Shown piece by piece: positions 49,222 to 58,073 of a DNA stretch of 64,000 nucleotides. The translations under genes and the position numbers were made by a program. The notes under the pieces are model-generated. The model did not search any database. It had not been told where the DNA came from and saw only the letters and a program-made list of their open reading frames with translations. The stretch is from Tistlia consotensis USBA 355 (GTDB taxonomy: Bacteria > Pseudomonadota > Alphaproteobacteria > Kiloniellales > DSM-21159): NCBI RefSeq assembly GCF_900177295.1, contig NZ_FWZX01000030.1:1-64000 (forward strand), in the 5' to 3' direction. Each line of letters opens with the position of its first letter. The stretch's first letter is position 1.

Positions 49222-50166
49222 ATGGCGACGCTCCACTACCCTCTGGCGGGCAAGCGCGTCTGGGTCGCCGGGCACCGGGGCCTGGTCGGCTCGGCGCTCG
49301 TCCGCCGCCTGGCGGCGACGGGCTGCGAGCTGCTGACCGTGGACCGGCAGGCGCTGGACCTGAGGGACGCCGTGGCGGTCGAGGACTGGATGGCGGAGCG
49401 GCGCCCCCAGGCCGTGTTCCTGGCGGCCGGCCGGGTCGGCGGCATCCGCGCCAACGCGGAGCGGCCGGGCGAGTTCTTCCGGGACAACGCCGCGATCGCC
49501 ACCAACGTCGTCCATGCGGCCCACCTGGCCGGCGTCGAGCGCCTGATGTTCCTCGGCTCGTCCTGCATCTATCCGCGGCTCTGTGCGCAGCCGATGGCCG
49601 AGTCCGCGCTGCTGACCGGGCCCCTGGAGCCGACCAGCGGGGCCTACGCCATGGCCAAGCTGGCCGGAATCTCGATGTGCGCCGCCTACCGCCGGCAGTA
49701 CGGCCGCGACTTCGTCTCGGCCGTGCCGGCGAACCTCTACGGGCCGGGCGACAACTTCGACCCGGAGGCCGGCCATGTCGTGCCGGCGACGATCCGCAAG
49801 GTCGCGGCCGCCAAGGCGGCGGGATCGGCGGTCGTCGTGTGGGGCAGCGGCCGGCCGCTGCGCGAGTTCCTCTACGTCGAGGACGCCGCCGACGCCCTGG
49901 TCTTCCTGATGGAGCGCTATAGCGAGGAAGCCATCATCAACGTCGGCGGCGGGGAGGAGGTCAGCATCGCCGAGCTGACCGCCCTGGTCTGCGAGGCGGT
50001 CGGCTACGACGCACCTCTCGCCTTCGACGACTCGATGCCCGACGGCATGCCGCGCAAGCGGCTGGACTCCGCGCGCCTGCAGGCCCTCGGCTGGCGGCCG
50101 CGGACGACGCTGCGCGACGGCCTGGCCGCGACCTGGCGCTGGTACCGCGAGGCCGGCCATGGCTGA
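49222..50166 (+). CDS. GDP-fucose synthase-like epimerase/reductase (Fcl or ColC type)
   Basis: 314 residues from ATG 49222; ATG 49204 would overlap the previous stop. The motifs of GDP-4-keto-6-deoxymannose 3,5-epimerase/4-reductase are all there: VAGHRGLVGSALVRRL near 15-30, FLGSSCIYP with Ser and Cys 115, GPLEPTSGAYAMAKLAG with Tyr 142 and Lys 146, PANLYGPGDNFDPEAGHVVPA with His 185. In colitose pathways the homologue ColC acts on the ColD product. No gmd gene is present in the window to make the shared precursor. It overlaps the next gene by 8 bases. Confidence 0.9.
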   Translation: MATLHYPLAGKRVWVAGHRGLVGSALVRRLAATGCELLTVDRQALDLRDAVAVEDWMAERRPQAVFLAAGRVGGIRANAERPGEFFRDNAAIATNVVHAAHLAGVERLMFLGSSCIYPRLCAQPMAESALLTGPLEPTSGAYAMAKLAGISMCAAYRRQYGRDFVSAVPANLYGPGDNFDPEAGHVVPATIRKVAAAKAAGSAVVVWGSGRPLREFLYVEDAADALVFLMERYSEEAIINVGGGEEVSIAELTALVCEAVGYDAPLAFDDSMPDGMPRKRLDSARLQALGWRPRTTLRDGLAATWRWYREAGHG

Positions 50167-51679
50167 GGGCGGCCTGGACCTGCTGCTGATCAATCCGGGC
50201 GGGCGCGAGCGCGTCTACCAGCAACTCGGGCGCGAGCTGACCGCGATCGAGCCGCCGCTCTGGTGCCGCCTGATCGCGGGCTATGCCCGCGACCGCGGCC
50301 TCACCGTCGAGATCCTCGATTCCGAGGCCCTCGCGCTGGGTCCCGCCCAGGTCGGCCGCGCGGTCGCCGAGCGCCGGCCGGTGCTGGCGGTGATGGTCGC
50401 CTTCGGCCACCAGCCCTCGGCCTCGACCCAGACCATGGTCGCGGCCGGCGAGGCTTGCCGGGCGATCAAGGCGGCCTGTCCCGGTCAGCCGCTGCTGATC
50501 GCCGGCGGCCATCCCTCGGCCCTGCCGGAGCGGACCCTGGCGGAGGAGGCGGTGGACTTCGTCTGCAAGGGCGAGGGGCCGGTGACGGTCGTGCAGCTGG
50601 TGCAGGCCCTCAAAGGTCCGGGCCCCGACCTCGCCGCGATCGAGGGGCTCGTCTGGCGCCGCGCGCCCGGCGGCCCGGCGGTGATCAACCGCGCCGCGCC
50701 GCTGATCGCCGACCTCGACGCCGACCTCCACGGCGAGGTCTGGGACCTGCTGCCGATGGCGCGCTACCGGGCCCACAACTGGCAGTGCTTCGGCGACCTG
50801 GCCGCGCGGCAGCCCTACGCCTCGATCTACACCTCGCTCGGCTGCCCCTATAGCTGCAGCTTCTGCTGCATCAATGCCCCCTTCGAAAGCAACCGCTACC
50901 GCATGCGGGCGCCGGAGCGGGTCGTCGCGGAGGTCGACCACCTCCATCGCCGCTACGGCGTCGCGACCTTCAAGATCGTCGACGAGATGTTCGTGCTCAA
51001 CGAGCGCCACGTCCGCGCGATCTGCGAAGGGCTGATCGGCCTCGGCTATGCGGAACGGCTCAACCTCTGGGCCTACGCGCGGGTCGACACCGTCAGGCCG
51101 GCGCTGCTCGGGCTGCTGCGTCGAGCCGGCTTCCGCTGGCTCGCGCTCGGCATCGAATCGGGCTCGGCCCATGTCCGCGACGGCGCGGACAAGCGCCTGA
51201 GGCAGGACGACATCGTCGCCGTCGTCCGCCGGATTCAGGACGCCGGCATCGCGGTCATCGGCAACTACATCTTCGGCCTGCCCGACGACACGCCGCAGAC
51301 GATGCGGGCGACCCTGGATCTGGCGAAGGAGCTCAACTGCGAGTTCGCCAACTTCTACTCGGCCATGGCCTATCCGGGCTCGCGGCTTCACGCCCTCGCC
51401 GAGCGGAACGGCTGGCCGCTGCCGGAGGGCTGGTCCGGCTACTCCCAGCATTCCTACGACTGCCGGCCGCTGCCGACCGGGACCATGACGGCCGCCGAAG
51501 TCCTGCGGTTCCGGGACGGGGCGTTCCACGAGTACTTCGCCAACCCACGCTACCTGGACATGCTCGCGCAGCGCTTCGGCGCGGAGGCGCGCGCCCACGT
51601 CGAGGCGATGGCAGCGCACAAGCTGCGTCGGTGGCTGCTCGAGCCGTGCATCGAGCCTGTCCTGGAGGCCACGGCCTGA
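50159..51679 (+). CDS. Radical SAM enzyme with B12-type N-terminal domain (second)
   Basis: 506 residues. N-terminal Rossmann domain (to about 150) with LLLINPGGRERVYQQLG, AVMVAFGHQPSAS and LIAGGHPSALPE, followed by KGEGPVTV; no DxHxxG motif. Radical SAM Cys are C229, C233, C236 (CPYSCSFC), then ESGSAHVRDGADK and NYIFGLPDDTPQTM. The C-terminal 100 residues, FYSAMAYPGSRLHALAERNGW, match the B12-radical SAM group acting in secondary metabolism and cell-surface sugars. The order epimerase-radical SAM-kinase suggests it alters a sugar nucleotide or lipid-linked sugar. Confidence 0.85.
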   Translation: MAEGGLDLLLINPGGRERVYQQLGRELTAIEPPLWCRLIAGYARDRGLTVEILDSEALALGPAQVGRAVAERRPVLAVMVAFGHQPSASTQTMVAAGEACRAIKAACPGQPLLIAGGHPSALPERTLAEEAVDFVCKGEGPVTVVQLVQALKGPGPDLAAIEGLVWRRAPGGPAVINRAAPLIADLDADLHGEVWDLLPMARYRAHNWQCFGDLAARQPYASIYTSLGCPYSCSFCCINAPFESNRYRMRAPERVVAEVDHLHRRYGVATFKIVDEMFVLNERHVRAICEGLIGLGYAERLNLWAYARVDTVRPALLGLLRRAGFRWLALGIESGSAHVRDGADKRLRQDDIVAVVRRIQDAGIAVIGNYIFGLPDDTPQTMRATLDLAKELNCEFANFYSAMAYPGSRLHALAERNGWPLPEGWSGYSQHSYDCRPLPTGTMTAAEVLRFRDGAFHEYFANPRYLDMLAQRFGAEARAHVEAMAAHKLRRWLLEPCIEPVLEATA

Positions 51680-51704
51680 CCATGGGCGGACAGGAGTCCC
51701 GGCC

Positions 51705-52709
51705 TTGATCATCAGCCGCACGCCGTTCCGGGTCTCGCTGTTCGGCGGCGGGTCCGACTATCCGCAGTGGTACCGCAACCACGGCGGCGCGGTCATCGGC
51801 TTCGCGATCGACAAGTACTGCTACATCACGCTGCGCCACCTGCCGCCCTTCTTCGAGCACAAGCACCGGATCGTCTACTCGCAGGTCGAGACGGTTTCCG
51901 AGCTCGGCGAGATCGCCCACCCCTGCGTTCGCGCGGTGCTCTCCGAGATGGGAGTCCGGAGCGGTATCGAGCTGCACCACGACGGCGACCTGCCGGCGCG
52001 CTCCGGGCTCGGCTCCTCGTCTTCCTTCGCCGTCGGCCTGCTGAACGCCGCCTGCGCGCTCCAGGGGCGCATGGTCTCGGCGGAGTGGCTGGCCGCCGAG
52101 GCGATCCGCATCGAGCAGGAGGTGATCGGCGAGAGCGTCGGCTCCCAGGACCAGGTGCTGGCGGCCCACGGCGGCCTCAACCGCGTCGACTTCCACCGCG
52201 ACGGCGCCATCGTCGTCAATCCGCTGACCCTGCCGCCGGGCCGGGCCGAGGCCCTGCTCGACCATCTGGTGCTGGTCTTCACCGGCGTCTCGCGCATCGC
52301 CTCGCGCATCGCCTCGGCCAAGATCGCCAAGCTCGACCAGAACGGCGGCCACATTCGCGCCCTGATGGCGATGGTCGACGAGGCCCAGGAGATCCTGGGC
52401 AACCCCAACCGCTCCCTCCTGGACCTCGGGCCGATGCTGCACGAAAGTTGGCTGCGCAAGCGCGCGCTCGCCGATTCGGTCACCAACGCGGGGATCGACT
52501 CGATCTACGACGCCGGCATGAGGGCCGGTGCGGTCGGCGGCAAGCTGCTGGGCGCCGGTGGCGGAGGCTTCATGCTTTTCATGGTCGAGCCCGAGAGGAA
52601 GGCGGTCCTGCTCGAGGCGCTGGAGAGTCTCGTCGAAGTCCAGCTCGGGCTCGACCGGGTCGGCAGCCGGATCGTGCTCTACTCCCCCGACGGGCTGGGC
52701 GCGCAATGA
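51705..52709 (+). CDS. GHMP sugar kinase, HddA-like
   Basis: 334 residues from TTG 51705 (GGACAGGAG upstream); starting there gives IISRTPFRVSLFGGGSDYPQW, the exact family N-terminus of D-glycero-D-manno-heptose 7-phosphate kinase and related GHMP kinases. The ATP loop DLPARSGLGSSSSFAVGL is near 94-111, and LGAGGGGFMLFM near 280 closes the site. Other heptose genes (gmhA, gmhB, hddC) are not nearby, so it may instead phosphorylate a fucose-like or modified sugar. Its stop overlaps the next start. Confidence 0.88.
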   Translation: MIISRTPFRVSLFGGGSDYPQWYRNHGGAVIGFAIDKYCYITLRHLPPFFEHKHRIVYSQVETVSELGEIAHPCVRAVLSEMGVRSGIELHHDGDLPARSGLGSSSSFAVGLLNAACALQGRMVSAEWLAAEAIRIEQEVIGESVGSQDQVLAAHGGLNRVDFHRDGAIVVNPLTLPPGRAEALLDHLVLVFTGVSRIASRIASAKIAKLDQNGGHIRALMAMVDEAQEILGNPNRSLLDLGPMLHESWLRKRALADSVTNAGIDSIYDAGMRAGAVGGKLLGAGGGGFMLFMVEPERKAVLLEALESLVEVQLGLDRVGSRIVLYSPDGLGAQ

Positions 52710-54487
52710 CCGACCAGTCGCGGGCGGGCGCCCTGAACATCCTGCTGCCCTGGACGCTCGCCTCCTACATTCCACTCAACGGGTTCCACCCGCTCTACCG
52801 CAGCCTCGCCAGCATCGAGCCGCGCGACGCGCGCCTGCTGGTGCCCGGTCCCCTGTCGGGCGAGCAGTACCGACAGGCGATCGTGGCCGGGCTCTATGCG
52901 CCCAACGCCGTCCCGCCGACGCCGGAGTGGGCGCGGAGCGGAGACCGCCATTTCGACTTCCGCGACTACGCCCTTGGGCACGTGCCGTCGGACCTGCTCT
53001 ACGCCGGACGGATCAGCGCCGACGTCGAACTGCACCACACCGCGCCGGTCACCAGCGGCACCCGGCCCTTCGTGCTGCAGTTCGAGTCCTTCCTGCCGGT
53101 GTTCTTCCCGCACTTCCAGCAGGGCGGCGGACCGGATCCGCAGCGGGTCGACGCGATCCGGCGCTTCTTCGGGGCGCTCTTCGAGACCGAGAACTGCCTG
53201 GCGGTGACCTCGCACATTCAGTCGAGCCTCGACCAGTTCTCGGACTTCTTCCGCAGCACGAAGATCGACGCCAAGCTGGTCCATCTGCGCAACGGCATAG
53301 ACGCCTCCTTCCGGGCCGACGCCGTGGAACGCGCGCCGGATCGCTTCGACTTCCTGTTCATCAACTCGGCACACCAGAACCCGGCCTCCTTCGCGCTGCG
53401 CGGCGGCCCGGCCTGTCTGGCGCTGGCGCTCGACCTGATCCGCGAGGGCCTGCCGGTCCGCTTCCATTTCCGCACGAGGCGGCCGAGCGACGCGGACCTC
53501 ACGGCGTGGGGCATCGACCCGCTGTTCGTCCGACACCAGGAGAACGAGGGCATCGTCTGGATCGAGAGCTATCTGAGCGAACGGAGCCTCGGCCGGCTGA
53601 TGGCGCAGAGCCATTTCCTGCTGCTGCCGAGCGCCAACCTCCATTCGGTTTCGATCCTTTCGGCCATGCTGAACGGCACCGTGCCGGTGGTGACCGACAC
53701 CTACGGCACCGAGGCCTATGTGACCGACGAGGTGGACGGCGTCGTCCTGACGGGCGTGCGGGACGCCGCCTGGCGCCAGCTCGACGCGCAGCGCCTCGTC
53801 GCCGACGACCACGCCGCCTATCACGCCCTGCGCGCGCCGCTGAGCCGGACGCTGTCCGAGCGGATCCGGGCCCTGATCGGGCAGCCCGAGCGGATCGCCG
53901 CGCTGTCGGAGGCGGCGCGACGCCGTGCAGAGACGGTCTTCGACGGCCGGGCCTTCGCGGAGGGGCTGGTCGAGCTGGTGCGTGCCCGCCTGCCGGGCGG
54001 CGGCTCGCCGGTCGGTCACCCGCCTCCGGACATCTACGACGTCTCCTGGGGCGAGGAGTGGACGAGCGACCTGTCGCCGGGCCACTTCGACGGCCCCCCG
54101 CACCCGGTGCCGCTGCTCGACACCGGGAGCGGCAGGATCTTCCGCCTGCGCGACCGCCATGTCTTCGTCCCGGACGCGCGCATGCCGGAGACGGCCCTGC
54201 GCCACTGGTCTGAGCTGCATTTCGCGACCGAGCGCTTCGAGACGGAGCAGGCCATCCGGAAGGCGATCTCCGCCGACTTCGAGGTGGTCGTCGAGGCCGC
54301 CCGCATCGAGGCGCTGCGGCAGGTGGCGCTGCGCCAAGCGCCGGCCGGCGTCCCGGCGGCGCCGCCGCCCGCGCTGCCCGGCTCGATCAAGGAGCTGGTC
54401 TACCACGGCCTCAAGACGCGCCCGACCGCGCTGCGCGTGACCCGCACGGCCTACCGGACGCTGCGTCGGCTGGGGATCATGCAATGA
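52706..54487 (+). CDS. Large glycosyltransferase, GT4-like core with C-terminal extension
   Basis: 593 residues from ATG 52706. The central part (about 200-410) fits a GT-B retaining glycosyltransferase: LHLRNGID-like VHLRNGIDASF, FLFINSAHQNPASF, then ESYLSERSLGRLMAQSHFLLLPSAN, GTVPVVTDTYGTEAYVTDEVDGVV. The N-terminal 190 residues have few family signals. The last 150 or so (VSWGEEWTSDL, LLDTGSGRIFRLRDRHVFVPDARMPE, then a helical tail) look like an unrelated extra domain. No membrane segment. It probably adds one sugar in glycan assembly in the cytoplasm. Overlaps the next gene by 4 bases. Confidence 0.72.
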   Translation: MTDQSRAGALNILLPWTLASYIPLNGFHPLYRSLASIEPRDARLLVPGPLSGEQYRQAIVAGLYAPNAVPPTPEWARSGDRHFDFRDYALGHVPSDLLYAGRISADVELHHTAPVTSGTRPFVLQFESFLPVFFPHFQQGGGPDPQRVDAIRRFFGALFETENCLAVTSHIQSSLDQFSDFFRSTKIDAKLVHLRNGIDASFRADAVERAPDRFDFLFINSAHQNPASFALRGGPACLALALDLIREGLPVRFHFRTRRPSDADLTAWGIDPLFVRHQENEGIVWIESYLSERSLGRLMAQSHFLLLPSANLHSVSILSAMLNGTVPVVTDTYGTEAYVTDEVDGVVLTGVRDAAWRQLDAQRLVADDHAAYHALRAPLSRTLSERIRALIGQPERIAALSEAARRRAETVFDGRAFAEGLVELVRARLPGGGSPVGHPPPDIYDVSWGEEWTSDLSPGHFDGPPHPVPLLDTGSGRIFRLRDRHVFVPDARMPETALRHWSELHFATERFETEQAIRKAISADFEVVVEAARIEALRQVALRQAPAGVPAAPPPALPGSIKELVYHGLKTRPTALRVTRTAYRTLRRLGIMQ

Positions 54488-55473
54488 CCGCGGTCCACCT
54501 CTGCCTGTTCAACAATCCCTTGGCCGGGGTGACCGACCAGGTCTTCTTCCTCGAGGCGGCGCTGCGCAACCGCGGCTTCGCGGTCTCGCTCTCCGACCGC
54601 CTGCGCGCCGATGCGCTCAACCTGGTCATCGAGAACTACCGGCCGGCCGCCGAGGGCTGCAACTTCCACGAGGCGGTCGGCGCCTTCTGCCGCCGCTTCG
54701 ACAAGCGGGTCGGCGTGGTCATGACCGAGCACATCGAGCGCAGGGGCCGTGAGATCCTGTTCGACGGCACGCCGCTCGAGGATCCCGGCTACATCGGCAA
54801 CAAGCTCAGCCGCTTCTTCGGCCTTCTGAGCCAGTCGCAGCACGCCTTCGGCTTCTTCACCCTCGGCCCGCTGCCCGAGCTGGAGACCTTCGGCGACATC
54901 TTCCTCCAGCACGACCTCTATCGGCTGCCCTTCCCGGCACTGGACCTGCCGCCGCCCCGGCGCGAGGAGCCCCCCGCCCGTCCGCTGCGCCGCCGCTCGG
55001 CGTACGACTTCGTCTTCACCGGAGCCATGACCCCCTATCGCGCGGACCTGCTGGCCGGGCTGAACCGCCGCTTCCGCGTGCTGGTCTCGTCCCAGGTCGC
55101 GGAACCGAAGCGCGCCGAGCTCTACGGCCAGGCGGACGTCGCCCTCAACATTCCGCAGGACCCCTCCTGGTCCTGGATCTCGCCGATGCGCGTGATGTTC
55201 GGGCTGCGCATGGGCCGGCCGACGATCAACGTCGGCGGCTCCCTGCAGCGCGGCGAGTTCGACCGTGCGATCCCGATGGACCTGGAGGCCGAGGCCGCGC
55301 TCGCCGATCCTGCCGGCCTCTACGCCCGGCAGAAGGAAGGCTACCTGCGGCTGGCGCGGGAGGGCGAGAGGCGCTTCCCGGAGCAGGCGTTCCGGCTCTG
55401 GGCGCAAGTCGAGGGGCTCGATCCCGCCGGCCATCGGACCGGGGCAGCCTCGCCGGCCGCCGCGCCGCGCTGA
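54484..55473 (+). CDS. Glycosyltransferase-like protein, unplaced family
   Basis: 329 residues, start overlapping the previous stop. N-terminal strand-loop VHLCLFNNPLAGVTDQVFFLEAALRNRGF; central DFVFTGAMTPYRADLLAGL and FRVLVSSQVAEPKRAELYGQADVALNIPQDPSWSWISPMRVMFGLRMGRPTINV. The latter pattern (surveying a donor site with PSWSWISPMRV) resembles the GT-B C-terminal half with an Asn/Glu loop. It may be a glycosyltransferase or a glycan-processing protein. A 30-residue Ala/Pro tail ends it. The coupling to the GT gene upstream suggests they work on the same glycan. Confidence 0.62.
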   Translation: MTAVHLCLFNNPLAGVTDQVFFLEAALRNRGFAVSLSDRLRADALNLVIENYRPAAEGCNFHEAVGAFCRRFDKRVGVVMTEHIERRGREILFDGTPLEDPGYIGNKLSRFFGLLSQSQHAFGFFTLGPLPELETFGDIFLQHDLYRLPFPALDLPPPRREEPPARPLRRRSAYDFVFTGAMTPYRADLLAGLNRRFRVLVSSQVAEPKRAELYGQADVALNIPQDPSWSWISPMRVMFGLRMGRPTINVGGSLQRGEFDRAIPMDLEAEAALADPAGLYARQKEGYLRLAREGERRFPEQAFRLWAQVEGLDPAGHRTGAASPAAAPR

Positions 55474-55498
55474 CCCGCGACGAGGGGAGAGCACGTCC

Positions 55499-55948
55499 GT
55501 GCCGGACCGCCCCGTCCTGCCCGCGAGCCCCCACGAGCCGCCCGGAAGGCCGACTCCTCAGCAGGCGCTCTCGGACCGCCGCTTCGGGCTGCTCCTGGCG
55601 GCAATGGCGCTGGTGCTCGGCATCGGGCGGCCGCTGCTGTCCGGTGCGACGCCCTGGTGGCCGGCCGCCGTCCTGGCGGGGATCCTCGCCGCGGCGGCGC
55701 TGGCGGCGCCGGCGCTGCTGGCGCCCCTCAACCGCTCGGCGCAGCTGGCCGGTCGAAACCTGCGCGCGGCGCTTTCCGTCGCCGCCATGGCGGCCCTCTT
55801 CTTCGGCCTCGTCACCCCGCTGGCCGCCGCGATGCGGCTCTCCGGCCGTCGGCCGCTGGCGCTCCGGCGGGACGCCTCGGCCGCCACCTACTGGATTCCG
55901 CGCGACCCTCCGGGACCGTCCGGAGACAGCCTGCGACGGCCGTTCTAG
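55499..55948 (+). CDS. SxtJ-family small membrane protein
   Basis: 149 residues from GTG 55499 with GAGGGGAGAG upstream. Two or three hydrophobic helices (RRFGLLLAAMALVLGIGRPLL, PAAVLAGILAAAALAAPALLAP, AALSVAAMAALFFGLVTPLAAAM) and the family tail RDASAATYWIPRD ending in a PF C-terminus. SxtJ-like proteins accompany carbamoyltransferases (SxtI/NodU type) and a tiny SxtK-like protein in saxitoxin and glycan clusters; here the carbamoyltransferase and SxtK-like genes are 2-4 kb away on the other strand. Function unknown, probably membrane support for carbamoylation. The gene stands at the end of the plus-strand run. Confidence 0.8.
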   Translation: MPDRPVLPASPHEPPGRPTPQQALSDRRFGLLLAAMALVLGIGRPLLSGATPWWPAAVLAGILAAAALAAPALLAPLNRSAQLAGRNLRAALSVAAMAALFFGLVTPLAAAMRLSGRRPLALRRDASAATYWIPRDPPGPSGDSLRRPF

Positions 55949-55993
55949 GGACCCGCGCCCGCGCCGTCCGCGAACGCCGACGACCGCGCCCCC

Positions 55994-57934
55994 TCAGGCG
56001 GCAGCCTCGCCGAGATAGGCGAGGATGTCGGCCGGCGCGCCGGCGAGATCCACCGGCTGTTGCCCGTCGGGCTCCGCGTGCTCCGGCCGGGCGGCCTCGG
56101 CCGGCGCCTCGGGCAGCTCCAGCGCGGCCGCCCAACGCCGCAGGTGGTCGCCGGCCTCGCGCTCGAAGAAATAGCGCAGGAAGGTCTCCAGGGAGAAGCG
56201 CACGGCCTCGGGGTGGTCGGGCTGCTCGTCGGGCCCGATCTCGACATGGCCGATCCGCCGCGGGATGAGGTAGGCCGAGTCGCCGTAGAGCACCAGGTTC
56301 GTGTCGTCGGCGGCGAAGACGACCTGCGGGGCGCGCCGGCACAGGCCGTGAATGGCGTCGCAGATCGCGGCGAGCAGGGCTGCCGGGTCGTCCGCCGCGA
56401 GGATCGTCGACTGGCAGGGAATCGCCGTCTCCCCGTCGCGCCTGAAAGCGTAGTAGCGCCGGCCGTCGGAGACGACGGCGAACAGCCAGAAGTCGCCGAG
56501 GCTGCGGAAGCGGCGGTGCCGCGCCTGGACCTCGGCGGACCGGACGCGGGCCCTCAGCGAGCCGAAATCCGCCGCCAGCTCGCGCAGCTCGCCGAGGGCC
56601 ACCGCCGTCTCCGGCAGCAGGGCGCAATGGCGGCACAGCGTCGCGAAGACCGCGGGCAGCGCGGCCGAGTGCCGTCCGGTGCTCCAGACGAGGCTGGCGC
56701 CGAGGCGGGCGACGGGCGCCGGCGGCGAGTCGAAGCCGAGGGGACGCCGGCGGAGCGTGGCATGGCGCTGCGGCCAGTGGGCGGAGGCCCGATCCGGGTC
56801 GTAGCCGAAGTCCTCGCAGCGCCGCCGGAGCTCCGGGTGGCCGTCGAGAAAGGCCCTGTGGTCCGGCAGCTCGTCCGCGAAGGCGTCGAGCCGGCCGCGC
56901 CGGAAGGTCGGGCTTCGGCGGTCGTAGATGCCCGCCGCGTAGTCCCGCGGGTCGCCGGGAATCTGGAGCTTGAGCTGCAGCGACCAGATCAGCTGGCGCT
57001 GGATCGCGGCGTCGCCGCCGCCCTCGGCACCGACCAGCTCCTCGAAGGACACCGGCAGGACGTTGGCGAGGCGCAGCCAGCCGGGATACTCGCCCAGGCG
57101 CTCGACCAGGCTGATCAGCGCGATGCCGCGCACCAGGTCGTGGCAGATGCTCTCGGTGTCCTCGAAGGTCGAGAAATAGTGTCCCAGGATGTGGCGCTTG
57201 CTGTCCCGATAGGCCCAGGCCTCCGAGATCATGACGCCGAGCGGATTGCGGTAGGAGAAGACGATCGGCAGCTCGAGGATGCGGGTCCGCCGGATGCCCA
57301 TGCCCGACAGCACCTCGAAGAGGCGCGAGAACGGCATGTGGAACGAGGGCTCGGCCATCGGGTAGACGACGCCGCCCGGCAGCGCCGGCGAGTCCGGCGA
57401 GAAAAGCCTGACCACGTGCTCGCCGAGCTGGCGGTCGCGCAGCAGCTCGTTCGCGACCCCGCGCCGGAGATTGAGCTCCTTCCTCGGGTCGCGGAAGATC
57501 TCGTAGCCGAAGGCCTGGAGCAGGGCGAGCGCCAGGTGGGTCCCGGACTTCGGGACGCTCGAAAACAGCAGCGGCCGCTGGCTGTAGTGCCACGCCGTCT
57601 TCAGGCAGAGCAGCTCGGCGTCGGGCCGCTCGACGTAGTCCATCAGGATCGAGCCGAGGGCCGGACCGGCCGTCTCGATCACGACGACGAGCTCGTCGGC
57701 CGCCGGCGCATCGGGCCCCCGAGTCGTCGGAGCCTCCGGGCCTGCCATCTCCACTTCGGTCAGGTCCCGGGGGTCGAGCGTCACCGTGGCGCCGAGCGAG
57801 CGGGCCAGCTCGACCATGTCACGCCTCGCCGCGGGCGCGAGGGTGCCGCGCAGTACGAGAAGCCGGGGCCGCTCGAGCACGGCGTCGCGCACCGCGCCCA
57901 GCAACGCGTCGAAAGTGTCGAAGAAGCGTAGCAC
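55994..57934 (-). CDS. Large sulfotransferase with extra N- and C-terminal domains
   Basis: 646 residues from GTG 57934, chosen over upstream TTG 58018 because GGAGGAAGG stands 8 bases before it. The sulfotransferase core (about 115-410) has the PAPS loop LLFSSVPKSGTHLALALL at 122-139 and a 3'-phosphate region SYRNPLGVMISEAWAYRD with Arg 229. The first 110 residues (FFDTFDALLGAVRDAVLER, ETAGPALGSILMDY) and last 230 residues (AVALGELRELAADFGSLRARVRSAE, FWLFAVVSDGRRYYAFRRDGE) belong to no family I recognise. It probably sulfates a sugar of the glycan in the cytoplasm. Its stop is 45 bases from the convergent SxtJ-like gene. Confidence 0.72.
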   Translation of the reverse strand: MLRFFDTFDALLGAVRDAVLERPRLLVLRGTLAPAARRDMVELARSLGATVTLDPRDLTEVEMAGPEAPTTRGPDAPAADELVVVIETAGPALGSILMDYVERPDAELLCLKTAWHYSQRPLLFSSVPKSGTHLALALLQAFGYEIFRDPRKELNLRRGVANELLRDRQLGEHVVRLFSPDSPALPGGVVYPMAEPSFHMPFSRLFEVLSGMGIRRTRILELPIVFSYRNPLGVMISEAWAYRDSKRHILGHYFSTFEDTESICHDLVRGIALISLVERLGEYPGWLRLANVLPVSFEELVGAEGGGDAAIQRQLIWSLQLKLQIPGDPRDYAAGIYDRRSPTFRRGRLDAFADELPDHRAFLDGHPELRRRCEDFGYDPDRASAHWPQRHATLRRRPLGFDSPPAPVARLGASLVWSTGRHSAALPAVFATLCRHCALLPETAVALGELRELAADFGSLRARVRSAEVQARHRRFRSLGDFWLFAVVSDGRRYYAFRRDGETAIPCQSTILAADDPAALLAAICDAIHGLCRRAPQVVFAADDTNLVLYGDSAYLIPRRIGHVEIGPDEQPDHPEAVRFSLETFLRYFFEREAGDHLRRWAAALELPEAPAEAARPEHAEPDGQQPVDLAGAPADILAYLGEAAA

Positions 57935-58073
57935 GCCTCGGGCCTTCCTCCAGGTCGCCAAGCGCCCGGACGGCGCCGTCCGGGAGTGCCTCAGAGATAG
58001 ACGGAATCCACCGCCCAAGCCAATGCCGAGCGCGCTGCCCGACTCCCCGGAGGCGGCCGGTCGGCCGGCCTTC

